This document shows, in pieces, positions 1 through 11,640 of a DNA stretch of 64,000 nt. A program made the position numbers and the translations under genes. Origin of the DNA: Rhabdophis nuchalis (Eukaryota; Chordata; Lepidosauria; Squamata; Natricidae); NCBI GenBank assembly GCA_039707465.1, contig CM077647.1, forward strand, positions 117,988,610-118,052,609. Reading direction: 5' to 3'. Below the pieces are notes generated by a model, which was given only the letters and a program-made list of their open reading frames with translations, was not told where the DNA came from and searched no databases. Each line of letters opens with the position of its first letter. Position 1 is the first letter of the stretch.

Positions 1-25
1 CCCTCCTCCCTGGAACCCCCTAAAT
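1..25 (-). mobile_element. L2 5'-region fragment at window edge
   Basis: The first 24 bases repeat 9632-9655, inside the 5' region of the minus-strand L2; the rest lies outside the window. Confidence 0.5.
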
Positions 26-717
26 TACCTACTTTGTATCATTATTCATATTTTCTTCAACTTCTGCTTTTTCCTGCAAGGCATCTGAAGGCTTGTAATC
101 TAGAATGCTGCATATGGGATGAATCTGTTCGTCCGACAGTGGTTTCTGAGGATAGCAAGAGAACAGCAGATTAAACTTTTGGTTCATCTCAGGAAGTCAG
201 AATAACTCTGTCCAAATTATTCACTCTAAATTTAAGAATGGTTGTGCTGAATCACTGTTAGGAATCTAATGAAAAGATAATTTAGCATATAGTGAATATC
301 TGAGATGGGGTGTGTAGGTGAGTATGTGGGGGTGAGACAGAGAGAGAGAGAAAGAAAAGAAAATGGACACTGTCATAATTATCATCAAAAGTATATTCAT
401 CAGTCATTAAATCATGATTTACTCACGTTTGCTTACTTTCTGTTTGCATTACACACGCCTTCCTAATGGGAGAGATTGTATAATATGGCAGACAAAATAT
501 GGCTGGCCAGTGTGTTGTAACAGAACAGTTACTTGTATCTTTCAACCTTCTCTTCTCTTTGATGCTGTGGCTGCCATTATCGAAGTGCTGGATTTCTTAG
601 CACCCCAATGAAGGGGATTTGCCCCGTAACATTGCTTGAGAGAAGTCTAAAATGCATATATATAGCAACTTAGTTAATTATCAATCAACTCTTATTATAG
701 GGTAGGACAGGCGTCAT
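26..717. other. No gene seen
   Basis: AT-rich DNA with a short GA-rich run near 338-362. No convincing exon or repeat. Confidence 0.4.
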
Positions 718-1070
718 ACAGGTAATCTTCAACTTATGACACAACTTCTGTTGATAAACAAGACAATTAACTGAGTTTTGCCCCATTTTGCAGCCTTTCT
801 TGCCAGAGTTGAAGTGAATCACTGCAGCTGTTAAATTGGTAACCCAGATGTTCATTGAATCTGGCTTCCACACAGAATTTGTTTGTCAGAAGGTTACAAA
901 AGGTGATTGTATGACCGCAGGAAAACAGAACCATCGTAAATACATGCCAGTTGCCAAGCATGTGAATTGGTCATCAGTGTGAAAAATGTTCATATATCTC
1001 TTTTTTCAATGCCATGTTGACTTTGAATGGTCACTAATCAAATGGTTGTAAGCCGAGGACTACGGGTATA
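718..1070. mobile_element. MITE, 'AGGTAGTCCTCGACTTA' terminal-repeat family, copy 1
   Basis: Starts ACAGGTAATCTTCAACTTATGA and ends GTAAGCCGAGGACTAC, an imperfect terminal inverted repeat shared with elements at 15026, 17421 and 62308. Non-coding. Confidence 0.6.
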
Positions 1071-1327
1071 CATAAACTTGCTGCTTTTTTGAGGGATTTG
1101 TCTCTTTCAGCACTGAACACATCAACTTAATGGACAAAGAGTAAGATTGCTCTCATGAGCAAATGTTTCCCTAAAGAGAGCTTTACTCTTTCTTGTACAA
1201 ATGAATTATTCCCTGGAGTGGTAGCATTGCATTCAAATACTGTAAGTGTTTCACTTTTTTTGTAAATAGCATAGGAAGAAACATTTGCTGTAGTTTTGCC
1301 TGATTTGAATAGATCAAGATTTGAATA

Positions 1328-1399
1328 GATCGAGTCCCTTCGGGGAGAGGGGGCGGTCTAGAAATCTAATTAAATAAATAATAATAAATAATAAATTAT
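1328..1399 (+). mobile_element. L2 3' tail
   Basis: GAGTCCCTTCGGGGAGAGGG-type end followed by AATAAATAATAAT, as at the ends of the L2 copies here. The flanking 1071-1327 and 1400-1690 show no gene. Confidence 0.6.
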
Positions 1400-1689
1400 A
1401 CCAGTGTGGAAAATACTCAGAACCAAGTTTTTCACATGAGGTATTGTAAAAACTGAATTTGGAGAATTAAGGAAGGTCAAGAGGATGACAGATTAGAAAA
1501 ACTGATGACACTTAGCAAAGCGGGAGTAAAGAAAAGGCAGGGAAGGAAAGGGTCAGATTCCTGGAATGGCTCTAAGAAAACTGCCGGTTGTCATCGGCAC
1601 AGATCAAGGCAACGAGTATTTGTCTCTCCTGTCACCAAGAGTAGAAGCCAACTGCCTGGCACCAGCCTAAGTAACTAACAGAGCGCTAT

Positions 1690-2120
1690 CCTGATCGTGA
1701 TCTTTTCTCCCCATTGAACTTCCCCAGAGGGAAGAGCAACCTTGACCCCAGCAACGTTTCTTTCCCACACCTTCCTACGGGTTTCCTCCCCAAATCTTTC
1801 CCCGCCACTGCGCCTTCTTTCCCCAGGAACCTCCCAGCCGCCTCCTTGCCCCGCCAAGGGGCGGGAATTGGCGGGAGAGAGGGCGGGGCCTCACCATCTC
1901 CGGCGCGCGGCCCCAACGACTCTCCACAGGGAAACCCGGAAGAGAGCTGAAGCAGCGGCCGCGTTCAAAGGGAGCGTGGCTCCCGCGTCATCCTGTCCCT
2001 TAGAGCTTCAAAAGTGGGAAGCGCGTGGAGAGAGCTAGACCTTCGTTTCAGCCGCTGCTTCTCTCCCACTCTGAGATTGAGAAGGGCAGCTTCAAGTGGA
2101 GAAAGTGAACCAACGAGATT
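1690..2120. promoter_or_regulatory. CpG-island-like orphan promoter
   Basis: GC-rich, CpG-rich and not matching any repeat in the window. Sp1-type boxes (GGGGCGGG near 1859, GGGCGGGGCC near 1881), an E2F-like TTGGCGGGAG between them, CGGCGCGCGG and a NotI site. No associated exon could be assigned on either strand. It may serve a gene outside the window to the left. The short ORFs through it have no recognisable product. Confidence 0.5.
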
Positions 2121-2349
2121 GGGTAATAGGAACACTCTTTTGCCTCCTCTTTTTTTTAGATCCTTCAAACACACACACAAAAACACAATTTCATACAGCA
2201 TATATAGTATAGATTCTGAAATACTCCGGAATGGGCACAACAAATACCTCAAAAGATAGCGACGACTACAAAACTTCATAATTAGGCATTCATCATCCGT
2301 TATCAAATGCGCCTATTATCTTCAGTACCGAAGCAGCGTGTACAGGAGC

Positions 2350-4130
2350 GGAGGGGAGAAGAGAAGAGAAGAGTTTATTTGGCCAAGTGTGATTAGACAC
2401 ACAAATAATTTGTCTCTGAGACAGAAGTTCTCAATGTAACAAAGCAACAATAATAATTATCGTCATAATTTTAATACCAAGAAGGGGATATAAAATAATA
2501 AGAATAAATAATATTACAGCCATACTACTTGGGTAGTATACATAGACATTAACTAGCACTGTGAGAATTAGATGTTTCTACAGAATGTTGGCACAAGGGA
2601 AATATCATGGTATAAAATAACACTGTGCCTAGTTATTTTGGCATGCAATGGATCTATAGTGCCATACCAAGAGGTTTTTTTTGAAACAGGTTATGTCAGG
2701 ATGTGAGCAGTCTGTAGATATTTTCTCAGCCTTCCTTCTGACCTGTGCAAAATATAGTCTATAGGCTTGTTGCAGTTGTTCATTCTGCAGTCCTAACTAT
2801 CCACTGGAGGCAGTACCTGTCCTGTTTGGTTCCTATACCAAAGCAGACAGTTCTAGAAGTACATGTGACAGATTCAATAATTCCTCTGTAGAACTGTATT
2901 AACAGTTCTTAGGATATTCTAAACTTCTTAAATTGACACAGGAAGAACGTTCTTTGTTGTGCCTTTTTAATGATGGTTCTAATATTATATATCCATTTCA
3001 AGTCCTGGGAAATTATATAACCCCAAAATATGAAAGTTTCTATTGAATAGTGTAAAACGTAGTAGAATAAAAGGGTTCTTCCTAAAATCCACTCTCATGT
3101 CTGCAATTTTAAGCATGCTCTGCTCCAGATTGTTCCAGCCACACCACAGGGCCAGTTGTTCAGCTTCTTGTCTATATGTGGAGTCATCACTGTCTCAAAT
3201 TAGGCCAATGACTGTTATTATATCATCTGCAAACTTCAGTATAGAGGAATCCCTAGATAGTCATTGATATAGAGAGAAAAGAGCAATGAAGAGAGCACAC
3301 AGTTTGGGGGCTCTATGCTAATTGCCCAGGTACTAGATGTATTTTTCCCTGTTGCTTCCTATCTGTCAAAAAGATAGCAATCCACTTAGAATCAGGGTAT
3401 TGGATGCTAAACTGAAATCTACAAAAAGGACCTGTGCATGTCCCCAGGGATTCAAGATGTTGCAATTGCCATATTAACAGCATTATCTGCTAACCTATTG
3501 GCCCAGTATGCAAACTGCAAGAGGGTTAACAGCATGTTCGTTGTGACTTGAAGATGGGCCAGTTGTTCAGCAAAGGCTTTCAAGCAAAAAGGAGTTACTA
3601 CTCCTGAACCTGGTGGTTTTCTGATCTTTTGTCTATGAAATAGACCTTATATCTCTTTTTACAGGATCACTAGGTGGGGGGGACAGATAATTGGAGATAG
3701 ATGTAGGAGATTTGGCTACTGTTGGTGTATCTGAGGTGGAGGAAGTAGGGTTAGATGACAATGATCTGCCTCTCAAGCCTACAGAAGAACTCATTCATGT
3801 CATCTACCAGTTGATGATTCCGTTCAATAAGGGATAAGGTCTGCTCTAGTCAATTACGTTCTTCAGGTTTCTCTACACAGTCACTGGTTCATTAGCTGAG
3901 AACTGATTTCTCAGCTTCTTGGAGTAGCTTCTCTTTGCTATTCTGTTCTCCCTTGTCAATACATTCCCTAGCTTGATTATACATCAGTTTATCTTTTTTC
4001 TTGTACGCTTCTTCTTTTGCATGATGTAGCTGCTTGAACTTAGTTGTGAGCCAAGATTTATTGACAAGCTGTATTTAGCACGCGACCTTGCTCCTGAGGG
4101 CCTTGCCCAATGAATCCATGTTAACACACC
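2350..4130 (-). mobile_element. Rex1-like LINE relic
   Basis: Minus-strand translation, with stops and shifts, gives an RT-like series: a LFSLYINDYLGIPL-type stretch, FADDIITVIGLI, DSTYRQEAEQLALWC and NNLEQSMLK. Near 3.9-4.1 kb it gives SWLTTKFKQLHHAKEEAYKK. The FADD...GLI..YR.EV..L..WC...NNL pattern is that of Rex1-type elements. Its 3' end lies at about 2360 (TTTATTTGGCC read in reverse). Not functional. Confidence 0.6.
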
Positions 4131-4134
4131 TGGC

Positions 4135-4400
4135 TACATCTTTTTGCAACCCAATGGATTCTCCAACATCTGGGAGAAGAGAAAAAGAATGATCACCCTG
4201 GCGGGGAAGGATGAACTTGGCATCCAGCAGTGTGCAGAAATTCTCAGACAAGCCAGGAAAAGGATATTTGCTAGGGAAACATATCTTTGTGAGCACCATT
4301 CATGACGAAGAGTTACAGCCAGCTGAACCATTTCATTGTAATTTTATTACAATATTATTACAATGACAATAAAGATGATGATGATGAAGAAGAAGAAGTA
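4135..4400 (+). mobile_element. Retroelement 3' fragment with (GAT)n(GAA)n tail
   Basis: Ends ACAATGACAATAAAGATGATG followed by GAA repeats, the tail style of non-LTR elements. Coding content is decayed. 4400-4630 holds only a tandem pair of CCTCCTTACACAGATGCGGA (4578, 4607). Confidence 0.4.
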
Positions 4401-4629
4401 GTAAAGGACATTTAGGCATCCCAATTAGATCACCCGGTCATCGTCCTTAAACGAGCTTGGCATATGCTTGATCTGCGGTATGGCGCATCTATACTGAGGG
4501 AGTCTTCATTTTGGGATCGTAACAATGACTTTCCCAACAACAGTCTTAGTGAACCTTGACAGATGTGGAAATTTTTCTGCCCTCCTTACACAGATGCGGA
4601 CAGCAAAACCTCCTTACACAGATGCGGAA

Positions 4630-6354
4630 ACGGAGACTAAGGGTTTTTTTAGGGTTTTTATTTTATTTTAAGGGGTCCCAGGAGGGGAGGGTTATTTGGG
4701 AAAAAGGATGTGGGTAAGGGAACTAACCCACCAAATAACATCTTCTGGTCGGCCCACGGTCTCGATGGGGAGACTGTAGGGTCCGATACTGGGAGAGGGG
4801 CAAAGGTCGATTTAACAGAGGGCTTTACCATCAGGACGGTCTGGGGAAAGGGTAGGTATGGCGGGAGCTGGAGACCATATCAAGTGTTGGGAGTGCGCAC
4901 CCGCTGTTTGCAAGCGGTTGCGCGCTCCAATCTCCAGAGCTCTTAATGCACCCCAGGTGGTCAGGGCTTTCAGAGCTGGGGCCCTAGGCTGATGCTATGT
5001 AACGCCAGGTCCGTGGTCAACAAAGCCCCCCTCATACATGATTTGGTGTCAGAGGGGCAGCCGGACCTGATGGGTATCACGGAAACCTGGCTGGGCCACG
5101 AGGGAGGAGTACCCCTCGTAGAAATGTGCCCGCCAGGTTACCGGGCATTCCATCAGCCACGGGCCCAGGGGTGGGGTGGGGGGTGGCAGTTGTTATTAAG
5201 GAAAGTCTTGAGCCTAGGGAGACCACTGTGCCGCAGAGAGCCGGTTGTGAGTCCCTCTATGTGAAGTGGGGTCATGGGAGGCAGTTGGGCCTGCTGATAG
5301 TGTACCTGGCTCCCCGGTACGTGTCAGCAGCCCTACCTGAGCTCCTCGAAGTGATCGCCGAGGTGGCGGTTGACACCCCCAGGTTTTTAGTCATGGGGGG
5401 TTTCAACCTGCCATTGGTAGGCGGGTCATCTGAGGTAGTTCGGGAGTTCATGGCCTCCATGACGGCCATAAACCTGACCCAAGTAATTCATGGCCCCACG
5501 CACATCGGGGGACACACACTGGATCTTGTTTTTGCCTCCAGCCAGTGGTTGAGTGCTCTGGGATTAGGGGAATTAGTCATCGAACCCCTGTCATGGTCAG
5601 ATCATTCTCTCCTCCGGCTCGATTTTCCAACTGCTGCACCCCACCGCGGGGAGGCAGAACCAGAAGAGTTAAGATGGTTCCGCTCCAGGCACCTGATGGA
5701 CCCTGTAAGGTTCCAGATGGAGCTTGGGCCAATGCCTGAATCCCTGACTGAGGACCTAGTGGCTGTCTGGAATAGTGCGGCCGCGGGGGCCCTGGACCTG
5801 GTCGTGCCTTTGCGGCCTCTCACTTGGCGTCGATCTACCTTGGCTCCTTGGTTCTCCGAGGAGCTGAGGGAAATGAAACACCAGAAGAGACGCCTAGAGA
5901 GCACTTGGAGGTCCACCTGCCCCAAACCTGACCGAACACGGGCAAGGTCGCATTTGCGGACCTACTTTGTGGCAATGAGAGTGGCGAAGCGGGATTATCT
6001 CGCCGCTCTCATTGCATCCGCTGATAATCCCCCTGCCGCCCTGTTTAGGGTGACCCGCTCCCTCCTTCATCAGAGGCCGTGGGAAGCTCCTTTGCAAGGT
6101 CGGGCAGAGGAATTTGGATCCTATCTGCAGGATAAAATCGGTCAGATCCGGGGCGAGTTAGCCTCCAATTGGGTTGGTCTGGGCAGGATGACGGAGACAG
6201 GCCTTGAGACTATTGTTTGGGCTGAGTTTGACCCAGTGACTCCTGATGGCATGGACAGGATACTGGGGTGGCTGAATGCCACTACATGTTTATTGGACCC
6301 ATGTCCCTCCTGGCTCCCGGGAGGGAGGTCACACAAGGCTGGCTCCAGGGGATT
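4630..6354 (+). mobile_element. L2 LINE, 5' part (endonuclease and linker), split by a second L2
   Basis: Encodes an [14 protein letters not shown] endonuclease start (near 5070), VMGGFNLP (a GDFNLP variant), SDHSLLRLDFP, then the linker up to GRSHKAGSRG, where the minus-strand L2 interrupts. The same coding sequence resumes near 11019. The endonuclease frame shifts once near 5180. Confidence 0.85.
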
Positions 6355-9300
6355 GTTTATTTATTTATTTATTTATTTATTTAAATTTATATCCCGCCCT
6401 TCTCCACAGAGGACCCAGGGCGGCGCACAGGAAATTTAAAAACATACAAAATACAATAAATATAATTTAAAAACTATTAAATAAACCTATCCTGCGCTAA
6501 AACCAAATTTTAAAAACCCAATTTAAAACTATCTAAAAGTCCCCATGGGAGGTTAGGCTAGGCCGGCTTGTTGAAACAAATATGTCTTAAGACATTGGCG
6601 GAAGAGGCGGAGGTCGGTGATGGTACGTAATTCAGGGGGCAGGTCATTCCAGAGGGCTGGCCCCGCCACAGAGAAGGCTCTCCCCCTGGGTGTCGCCAGT
6701 CGGCATTGTCCGGCCAACGGCACCCTGAGGAGGCCCTCTCTGTGGGAGCGTATCGGTCTAAGGGATGTATGGGGCAGGAGGCGGTCTCGCATATAACTAG
6801 GCCCCGAGCCATGGAGCGCTTTAAAGATAGTTGTCAAAACCTTGAAGCGCACTCAAAAGGCCACAGGAAGCCAATGCAGCTCGCGCAGGATCGGTGTTAT
6901 GTGGGAGCACCTAGTGGCTCCCATAATCACCCGCGCGGCTGCGTTTTGGACTAGCTGTAGCTTTCGAGTGCACCTCAAGGGAAGCCCCATGTAGAGAGCA
7001 TTACAATAGTCGAGTCGGGACGTCACGAGAGCTTGAGTGACTGTGCGAAGGACAGCCCGGTCCAGTAAGGGGCGCAATTGGCGCATCAGGCATACCTGAT
7101 GAAACGCCCCCCTGGCCACGGCTGCCACATGGTCCTCCATGGACAGCCGGGAATCCAGGAGGACACCCAAATTGCGCGCCCTCTCCACGGGGGCCAGTGT
7201 TTCGCCCCCAATGGCCAGAGTTGGAATAATCTGGCTGAACCGGGGTGCCGGAAACCACAGCCACTCAGTCTTGGCAGGGTTGAGCTTGAGTTTGTTACCA
7301 CCCATCCAGATCCGTACGGCTTCCAGACACCGGGACAGCACTTCGGCGGCATCGTTGGGGTGGTTTGGGGTGGATATGTACAACTGAGTGTCATCAGCGT
7401 ACAGATGGTACTCCACTCCAAAACCACGGATGATCTCACCCAGCGGCTTCATATATGTGTTGAAAAGGAGGGGCGAGAGGACCGACCCCTGAGGGACCCC
7501 ACATAGGAGAGGCCTCGAGGTCGACCTCTGCCCTCCCGTCAACACATATTGCGACCGACCAGAGAGGTAGGATGAGAACCACCGCAGAACGGTGCCTCCC
7601 AGCCCCAACCCCCCCAGTCGGTGCAATAGGATACCATGGTCGATGGTATCAAAAGCCGCCGAGAGATCTAATAGGACTAGGATAGAGGAATAACCTCTAT
7701 CCCGCGCCCTCCAGAGATCATCAACCAACGCGACCAATGCCGTCTCGGTTCTGTGACCGGGTCAGAAGCCGGACTGGCGCGGGTCTAGATAATCAACTTC
7801 CTCCAGGTGTCGCGGAAACTGTTGGGCTACCACACTCTCAACAACCTTCACTAAAAAGTGAAGGTTGGAGACCGGACGATAGTTCTCTAGTAAAGCTGGG
7901 TCCAGGGACGGCTTCTTGAGGAGGGGCCTCACTACTGCCTCTTTCAAGACGGCAGGTAAGGACCCCTCACTCAAAGATGTGTTGACAATGCCCTGGAGCC
8001 AGCCTCGTGTCGTCTCCCAGGATGCCAGTACAAGCCAGGAGGGACACGGATCCAATAAACATGTGGTCGCCCTAAGCTTCCTTGACAGCCTGTCCATATC
8101 CTCGGTGGTAACAAAGTCAAACTCCTCCCAAGAAGGAACCTCAAGACTAGTCTCGGACAGTCCCACAGGACCACTGTCGATGGAGGGTAGCTCATTCCGA
8201 ATCCGAGTGATTTTCTCCTGCAGATAAATCCCAAATTCCTCTGCTCGCCCTTGCAGAGGGGCTTCCCGCGGCCTCTGATGGAGGAGGGAGCGGGTCACCC
8301 CAAACATGGCGGCAGGGCGGTTATCTGCGGATGCAATAAGGGTGGCACAATATTCACGTTTGGCCACTCTTATCGCCACTAAATAAGCCCTAATATGGGT
8401 TCTCACTAGTGTTCGGTCGGCTTCAGAGCGAGAGGATCTCCATCTGCTCTCTAGGCGTCTCTTGTGGCGCTTCATCCCCCGAAGCTCCTCAGTGAACCAA
8501 GGAGCCTGGGTGATTCGTCGCCGCAAGAGAGGCCGCAAGGGCGCGACTCGGTCCAAGGCCCCCGTGGCCGCACTTAACCATGCGGCCACTAGGTCCTCAG
8601 TCGAATCGCGGGGCAGGGTCACAGGAATTGGCCCAAGCTCCCTCTGGAACCTTTCCGGGTCCATCAGAAGCCTGGGGTGGAACCATATAGGAGTGTCCGG
8701 TTCCGCCTCCCCGTGGTGGGGTGTAGCGATTGGAAAGTCCAGCCGAAGGAGAGCGTGATCTGTCCATGACAAGGGAGTGATGACTAGATCCCCTATTCCC
8801 AGATCACGACTCCACTGTCCCGAAACAAAGATGAGATCCAGTGTGTTCCCCCCCTCGTGAGTGGGCCTAAAACTACCTGGGTCAGGTCCATGGCCGTCAT
8901 GGAGGCCATGAACTCCCGAGCTACACCAGAGGCTTCGCCTGCCGACGGCAAGTTAAAGTCCCCCATGACTACCAGTCTGGGGGTCTCAACTGCCGCCTCG
9001 GCTATCACCTCTAGGAGCTCGGGCAGGGCTGTTGTTGCATAGCAAGGAGCCAGGTATACAACTAACATGCCCAACTGCCTCCCTAGGCCCCATCTCACGC
9101 AGAGAGATTCACACCCGGTTGTCTGGGGGACCGTGATCTCCTTCGGCTCAAGACCTTCCTTTACGATAATCGCCACCCCCCCCACCCCTCCCTAGGGCCC
9201 TAGGCTGATGAAAAGCATGGTAACCTGGTGGGCACATGTCCACGAGGGGTATACCCCCCTCGTGGCCCAACCAGGTTTCCGTTATACCCACCAGGTCCGG

Positions 9301-11003
9301 GTCCCCCTCTGACACAAGGTCACAAATGAGGGGGGATTTTTGAACCACGGACCTGGCGTTGCATAACATCAGCTTCGGGCCCCGGGTCTGTGATTCCTGC
9401 CCACCTAGTCTGCGATGGGAAAGCGGAGAGTTGGAGCACGTGACCGCCTGGATCCAGCGGCCACGGTCTTCCAACTGATGGTGCCCATTTCGTCTCCCTC
9501 CGCCCCTGCCCCTCCCTAAGACCGAATCGATGGAAAGAGCCACCGTGGAAATGACCCCCCCCCTTCCCTTCCTCCGTTTCCCTACTTCTGCCCGCCGGCC
9601 TCATTTGCTGTCCCCTCCCTGGACTATTTTCCCCTCCTCCCTGGAACCCCCTAAAAGCCTAATTAAAAACCTCCCTAAAAAACCCCTCAACCTGCGCTTC
9701 GCCCACCTCTCAGGATTAATCAGTTCGTCATCGAGGCGGGCCCGTGTTAAACAGGAGGGCCAGGCCTGCGAGACGGGAGACTCCCGCAGGCTAAGGAGGT
9801 CGCGTCTGGAGTACATGATAAAAGCCCCCCCAAGGCAGCCCAAGTCCAGGAAGGCAAAACATAAGTCCGATAAGCAAATAAAGTGGCTAAGTGCAAAGAT
9901 ATTCTTCTGGATGGGGGGTAAAGTCAAGATAATCCAGGGTCTTATGGATGGGGAGATCGAATTTAGTCCCATTACAGGCCCCATCCATCTGTCTCTCCGA
10001 CCAAAAGGGGGTTAGTTCGTATCTAGTGCCGCATGGCTAGTTAGTCCATCATGCGGCCTGATGAAAATACTGCCCTCTGATGGCGCAGCTGTTATCGGCT
10101 AAACCTCCTCCAGTCCCGTGCACTCACTCCAAGATGTTCCAGATGTTCAAGATCTTCCCGGGTCGTCCTCGGCCAGGTCTACCATTTCACGAACTGGTTG
10201 CAGCTGTTCCACGCCTGGCTGCTCAAACCAGCATACCACAATCTTCTCCGCTCTCCATTCTCCTTCTTCTCCAACTTTCAACTTGCCAACTCATCTCCAT
10301 CTCATCATCATTCTCATTCTCCTTCTCCTTCTTTCAATTCCACCGTCTCCAACTCCTTCCCATCTCCATCTCATCACCATCACTGTCCATCACTCTCAAC
10401 TTCCTTCCGTCTTTCTCATTCTCTCTCTTTCTTCTCTCTCCTCCTCTCTCCTTCTCCATCTCTTTCTTTCCTCCTTCTCCTTCCTCCTTCCTCCTTCCTC
10501 CGACTTCTCCAACACCACCTTCCAGGCCTCCATACCTTCTTTCACTACCAGCCAACCTCCCTTATGAGCAGCCTCGCCACACAGCTGGTCGGATGGAGAA
10601 TACTTCGGGCACAGGCCAGGGTAGGACCGCACGATCTGCCACTGGTCGTGCGGCCCGATGGTAGCTCTCCTGGCCTGGCCCCATCTCGCAGCCGGCAGAT
10701 CTTCCGCGTCCCGGCTTTGCGGCCTACCTCCCTTCCTTCCGGCCACGCCGGGACGCTCTAGGCCGCAGGCAGGCCGAGTCGCCTCTCCCACCGTCTTTGC
10801 TCTCCATCATCGTCCGCACGGCTCGCCCTTCAGCTCCGGGCGGCTCGGCGCGACGACGGGTCGTTCGGCACTTCAAAACCAGCCCTCGCTGATGGTAAGG
10901 AGTGCTGGCGGCATCTTCCTGGGGGTGAAACTGCCCCCCAGGCTTCTCCCAGCCTCAAAACGCGACCGCCATGTCGCGCATGCGCAGATACAGATGTGCT
11001 ATG
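6355..11003 (-). mobile_element. Nearly full-length L2 LINE inserted head-to-head in another L2
   Basis: 3' end at about 6355 (TTTATTT run read in reverse). RT at 7737-6853 with [34 protein letters not shown] and YHLYADDTQLY; upstream linker 8772-7762; endonuclease 9543-8793. RT and linker share one frame, broken only by stops near 7760 and at 6853-6855 (LPVAF*VRFKV, a likely CGA to TGA change). Endonuclease has two shifts (near 9165 and 8780). Beyond 9600 is a long GC-rich and TC-rich 5' region ending in GCGCATGCGC (10976-10985) and CCGCCAT (10966), NRF1- and YY1-like sites. Recent, apparently inactive copy. Confidence 0.85.
10230..10545. repeat. TC-rich low-complexity tract in L2 5' region
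   Basis: Imperfect CTTCTC/CCATCTC repeats. The Ser/Leu/Pro-rich open frames across it are compositional. Confidence 0.8.
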
Positions 11004-11140
11004 TTATGCTTCTTTGAGTGAGGGGCTCCTGCTGACCGTCTTGAAAGAGGCGGTGGTGAGGCCCCTCCTCAAGAAGCCCTCCCTGGACTCAGCTGTGTTA
11101 TCTAATTACCGTCCAGTCTCCAACCTTCGCTTCGCTTTGA
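11004..11140 (+). mobile_element. L2 LINE, middle segment of the split plus-strand copy
   Basis: Encodes [20 protein letters not shown] and YRPVSNLRF, continuing the copy broken at 6354 until a second insertion at about 11137. Confidence 0.8.
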
Positions 11141-11640
11141 GCATGCTCAAAGAAGCATAAGCTATCTGCAGGATCGGATCCTGCCCCATACATCCTCACG
11201 GCCGATTCGCTCCCACAGAGAGGGGCTTCTCCGGGTGCCGTCCACTAGACTGTGTCAGCGGGCGACACCCAGGGGAAGGGCTCTCTCTGTGGCGGGCCCG
11301 GCCCTCTGGAACGACCTTCCCCCCGATATTAGGACGACCACGGACCTCCGCTCCTTCCGTCTCAAATTGAAAACTTACTTTTTCCGTCTGGCCGGCTTGG
11401 GATAGCCTCCCTGTCCTGGGGTTTTAGGGTAATTTTAATTATTTGTAGTGTTAAGGGGTTTTAGGGACAGTTTTTAGTTTTTATAGATGTTTTTAGCGCA
11501 GGATTTGTTTAATTGTGATTTTAAATTATGTATTCTGTTTGTGTTTATTGTTTTTTAATTTTCCTGTGCCCCGCCTCGAGTCCCTCTGGGGAGAGAGAGC
11601 GGGCTACAAATAAAATTTATTATTATTATTATTATTATTT
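11137..11640 (+). mobile_element. 5'-truncated L2 inserted in L2
   Basis: Encodes only the C-terminus (YLQDRILPHTSSRPIRSHRE...GRALSVAGPALWNDLPP) with 3' UTR and an (ATT)n tail. The host frame resumes at 11641 with AKVVESVV. Confidence 0.8.

Noticed and set aside
10080..10791. Ser/Leu/Pro-rich and antisense Glu/Arg-rich open frames
   Set aside because: Composition of the TC-rich tract in the L2 5' region.
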